Positions 60,409 through 64,000 of a stretch of DNA of 64,000 nt are shown piece by piece; position 1 is the first letter of the stretch, and the number at the start of each line of letters is the position of its first letter. The position numbers and the translations under genes were made by a program. This DNA comes from Otis tarda (lineage: Eukaryota; Chordata; Aves; Otidiformes; Otididae), in the NCBI GenBank assembly GCA_026413225.1, contig CM048553.1:40712001-40776000 (forward strand), read 5' to 3'. The notes under the pieces are model-generated. The model was not told the origin of the DNA, ran no database searches, and saw nothing but the letters and a program-made list of their open reading frames with translations.

Positions 60409-63400
60409 CTGTTGCAAATAAAAAAAAAATGCTAAAAGCTATTTTTTTTTATTACAATATTGTCCTAGTAGGGAAGAAGTAGAGCTTGATTAAAAAATAA
60501 GAGCTCCAGAAGGGTTATGCCTCAGGACACAGCTGCCTAGCACTTACTTATTTTTTTGCCAGCTGAAGGCTGCTCCTTGGTGTTAGGACTTTGGAGGAAT
60601 TAATCTCTCATCTGCAGTAGGTGCATGTTCATTAATAACAACATAGTTTAATCTAAGTTAAACCACTGGAATCAATGGAGTTAGAATGGATTTATACCAC
60701 TCAGTTTGCAAACAAAATCTAGTCCTTAGGTTGCTTACTATACTATTTTTACACTGTGACCTATTTTAGTAGTTATCTTTGGAGAGGAAGGTTTAAGTAA
60801 AGAGTACGGTAAAAAAAAATGTGTCTTATTTACATACTTTACACACTATGTCATTTAATAAACAATTATCTATATATGTGGTTTTAATTGAATAAGTATT
60901 GTGAAAATTAATAGAGAAATTGTCTGAAAATACTTAGAGTTTAACAAAAAGCTTTTCAGCTGTAGCTGGAGCCTTCACAGAAGGAGTTTGGAGATTTTCT
61001 GTTGTATTCAGGTTACAGCTTGCTTTATCTACATGACTCAACCCTTAGCCCTGTAACTTAATCCCCTCTAATTTTTTTGTAAGCTGAGAGGCTTCAGGTA
61101 ATTTAGAATATGCAAATTCATACAAGACATTACAAAGAATTGTCATGCATATGTTAAAATGTGTTGAATAAACTATTTAAAAAATAAAAATCTGAATCCA
61201 TATAAAAAGGAGTATCTGCAGAAAGATCTAGTTCTTTACATGTAAGTAAAACAAAAGCATTAAAAAAAATTAAAAGTAACTGCAGTTATTGTGCTGTTAT
61301 AAATATTTCTAAACTACTTATTTAATTACTATGTATAAAGTGAAATAACATTAAGTGCAAAAATACTACAATGGTCGACATAATCTGCATAACCAAGAGG
61401 GAAATCAAGTAGGATTTTGGCTTGGTTGCTCTGAAAATGCAGATTTCCTTTGCACTTTGTGATACGTTACAGAGAATAAAAAATAGCATGCACATTTGAA
61501 TCCTATTTTAAACAGGATCTATGAATAATCTCTGGACTCATCCATCCATGCCAGATCTAAATCCTGCAATTTCTTCTAAAATAGCCCAGGCCACACCAGC
61601 AAGGTTTCCAGGCCTGTATTTCACATAACTGCTTCAGTCTGGCTGCCATTTTCCCCACCCATGTCCTTCCACAGGCCTATTAACAGCATCACCTCCCAGC
61701 ACCTAGTTCCAATCAAGCTACCATTTCCAAAAGAAAATACAAAGATGTTTTGGGATTTTTTTACATTGACATTTATCCCATCTTCTTCCTCCCCACAATC
61801 CACACCAGTATCTGATTTTGTCACGGGCCCATTTGTACCTCACATGCACACACCTCCATCACGTTCTTTCCTGTTATATCTGCCGTACTCTTCTCCCGGA
61901 AAAAACATTAACAAATAAAAATCTTATTGATACTCATATGCTCATTTTGCACATCACTGCGTTCATTTTCTTACTGAGATCAAAACATTTATCAGAATTT
62001 GTTAGAGCCAGCTGTGTTTCACTGGGTTATGTTTAGAAGCGAGAAGTTTGATCCAGACGTCATTCTTCATAGTACATCTGCTAGTTCTTCTAAAAGATTT
62101 TTAAATATATATGCTTTTCACATTTTAAAGAGTGTTTTCAGTTTATTCTTCCTTCTACCATCATATACAATGGTCGAGGGATGTTTACAATGTGCTTACT
62201 GGATCTAAAAAGCATCTCTTTCTTCCTCATTCTCTGACTTAGTAAAGTGCTTTCAATCTTTTATATAATTTTCATGAGTTTGAAGGAGAGCTCCATTTTT
62301 AAATCTCTTACACAAAAATGCTAAAAGAGCTTTTTAACTTGCCTTCTTTCCTTCTGGTAAAACTCATATACTAAAAATTCTCTTTGTACTTTGCTAAGTG
62401 GTTTCTGCATTACAATGAGGTATGTACAGTCAGAGTTTATATGTTATTGGAAAACAACAGAAGTAAAGTTTACAGAATATTGCTTAAGTTTCAGGATTTG
62501 ATTATTTTTAAAAAATGGGAAATAAAGACATCCTGGAAAATGTTATTTCAGTGTAAGGAAAAAAAAAAAGACATGACCTTTTTTTTTTTTTAAAAAAAAA
62601 GCATGTAAGCTTAGTTTTAATTCCAGGAGGGTTCGATTATAAAATAAACAATTGAAAAATGTATTTCTGTAAATGGGAATCAAGGATTGTCATTGTATTA
62701 TTAATAGGCTTGCTTGATATTTATTCTGGTCATTGCTGAAAATGTAAATGCAACTCCCAGTCAATGATTGTTCTTCCAGACTGCCCTCTGGTTGTTGTTT
62801 TTTGGGAGACAGGGTTTAAAGGACGGATTTATTTATTTTCTTAACCCACTGAATGTGGTAGATTGGACAGATACAATCCAAACATATTTATCTGTCTATA
62901 ATTTCTCTTCTTTTGTTGTAATTGTGAAAGTGTTGTGGAAAAAAAAAAATCTCAGTTCTAAAAATATTTGTGTTGTGTGTATACGTGTGGGATCGTTTTT
63001 ACTGTAGCTCTAGTCATGGAGAAAAATGTAAAAGTCTCAATTCTGACTCAGTCTGATCACTTTTGTAATGACTACTCTCTAATATTGTTTAATTGCATGT
63101 GAAGATGCAAACAGGCCTAAAATCCATAATAATTAACTTAAGATAACTGGCTGAGGTTTAAGCAAGTCATCTGATATCAGCATTTCTGGTAAAAGGAGAA
63201 AATGAGGAGGGATAATCTGTGAATGCACTGGAAAGGAAGAAAGAGTTTTGTTTACTAAGGATTTATCTTTCCAGCAGACCGTTTAGCTTTTCCTGTATGC
63301 TGCAGACAGTATCCATAAGGATGTACAAGCCATATTCATCACCTACATGCTGAGATTTGTATTTGCAGGCCAGCCATGAGCCAAAATTTAAACAAGAAGA

Positions 63401-64000
63401 AGAATAAACTACTGACAAAGACAAAAGACAGACAACAAAAACCAAATCTCTCTTGGGTCTCTGGCTTGGTGTCAGTTAGAAAGAGATCTGTAGCTTGGAA
63501 AGTTTCCCACTTTTGTTTTTAGGGTAATGAACCACTTACACTTTGGTCGACATTTAATAGGATTCTTCAAGTGATATGAGTGCATTTAGCATCACCAGAG
63601 GCTGTTGTATTCCAGCTGATAAACTAGCTAAAATGGGAGCATACTACTGTTTATCCATTCACCTGAACAGACACTTTCTCAGAGTTTAAAATTGCTGCTG
63701 TTTTTACACTGCATCTAGAAATGTATAGCCAGGGACTTTACTGCATGAAAATAGGTCACGGTGGAAGCATATACTATCTAGATACCGACACACCACTTGT
63801 ATGCTGTATGCATGCTCTATGTAAGTCAGTCTATAATAAGAAACTTATCTTACACTATGAAATAACACAGTAGTATAGGAAGAAAAAAATAAAAGCTCAG
63901 ATAAAGCCTGGACAATATTTGCCCTATTTCTGGTTAGCAGAAAAAGGTTGGACATTTTTATGCTGTTATATCCCCTCCAACCTGCCTCCAGCAAATGCGC
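60409..64000. other. AT-rich DNA, presumed intron of the minus-strand gene
   Basis: About 3.6 kb with no repeat family recognised. It includes an A-run/T-run/A-run at about 62559-62600 that could fold into a hairpin. A minus-strand segment ending at a strong donor near 63530 (CAAAGT then GTAAGTGG) is open for only about 15 codons back to an ATG preceded by a stop, so I do not call it an exon. Confidence 0.35.

Noticed and set aside
60541-60610. Strong GTAAGTGC donor on the minus strand
   Set aside because: All three frames back to the nearest acceptor contain stops, so no coding exon can end there.
63263-63445. 60-codon minus-strand ORF with an amphipathic C-terminal part
   Set aside because: It ends in a stop with no donor, and would have to precede further exons of the minus-strand gene; not compatible with being part of it.
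1-64000. tRNA, rRNA, CRISPR arrays or a bacterial-type gene cluster
   Set aside because: No cloverleaf-like genes, spaced direct repeats or operon-like gene runs were seen; the repeats and codon-poor layout are those of a bird chromosome.

Overview
The window looks like avian nuclear DNA. It is AT-rich and has no dense runs of long ORFs. It carries several CR1 LINE copies with the typical bird 3' end (a 'ggttggactagatgacct'-type stretch, then repeats of attctatg), avian ERVL-type LTRs and one GC-rich CpG island. I see no prokaryotic operons, CRISPR, plasmid or phage features, rRNA or tRNA genes. The species cannot be fixed from the sequence alone.

Layout. 0-6 kb: a complete solo LTR (391-1556, minus orientation, 5-bp target duplication) and a second, truncated LTR of the same family in the opposite orientation (about 4930-5760). 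6-28.7 kb: mostly single-copy AT-rich DNA with four CR1 fragments, simple repeats, a 21-base G run and a few weak exon-like segments. 28.77-29.48 kb: a CpG island, almost certainly a promoter; on the minus strand it holds a plausible first coding exon ending in a consensus splice donor. 29.5-47 kb: AT-rich, intron-like or intergenic, with weak exon candidates at 30.7 and 35.1 kb. 47-51.5 kb: three plus-strand exon-like segments. 49.3-53.1 kb: a CR1 cluster, with two copies head to head and a third carrying a reverse-transcriptase core. 53.5-60.4 kb: a series of minus-strand exon-like segments. Four of these (60388-60408, 59905-60076, 57945-58070, 57194-57409) join in one open frame with matching splice phases, and are the best evidence for a protein-coding gene here. 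I do not recognise the protein. 60.5-64 kb: nothing I can support.

How it fits together. The simplest reading is two or three poorly resolved genes. One is transcribed leftward from the CpG island. One is a minus-strand gene entering from the right edge, whose 3' part lies at about 53.5-60.4 kb. A plus-strand gene between the island and about 51.5 kb is possible. All exon calls were made by eye from splice signals and reading frame; none is confirmed by homology or transcripts. No convincing new biological system was found. The points most worth checking are the unidentified minus-strand gene, with its 21-nt microexon and apparent in-frame stop, and the CpG-island gene.
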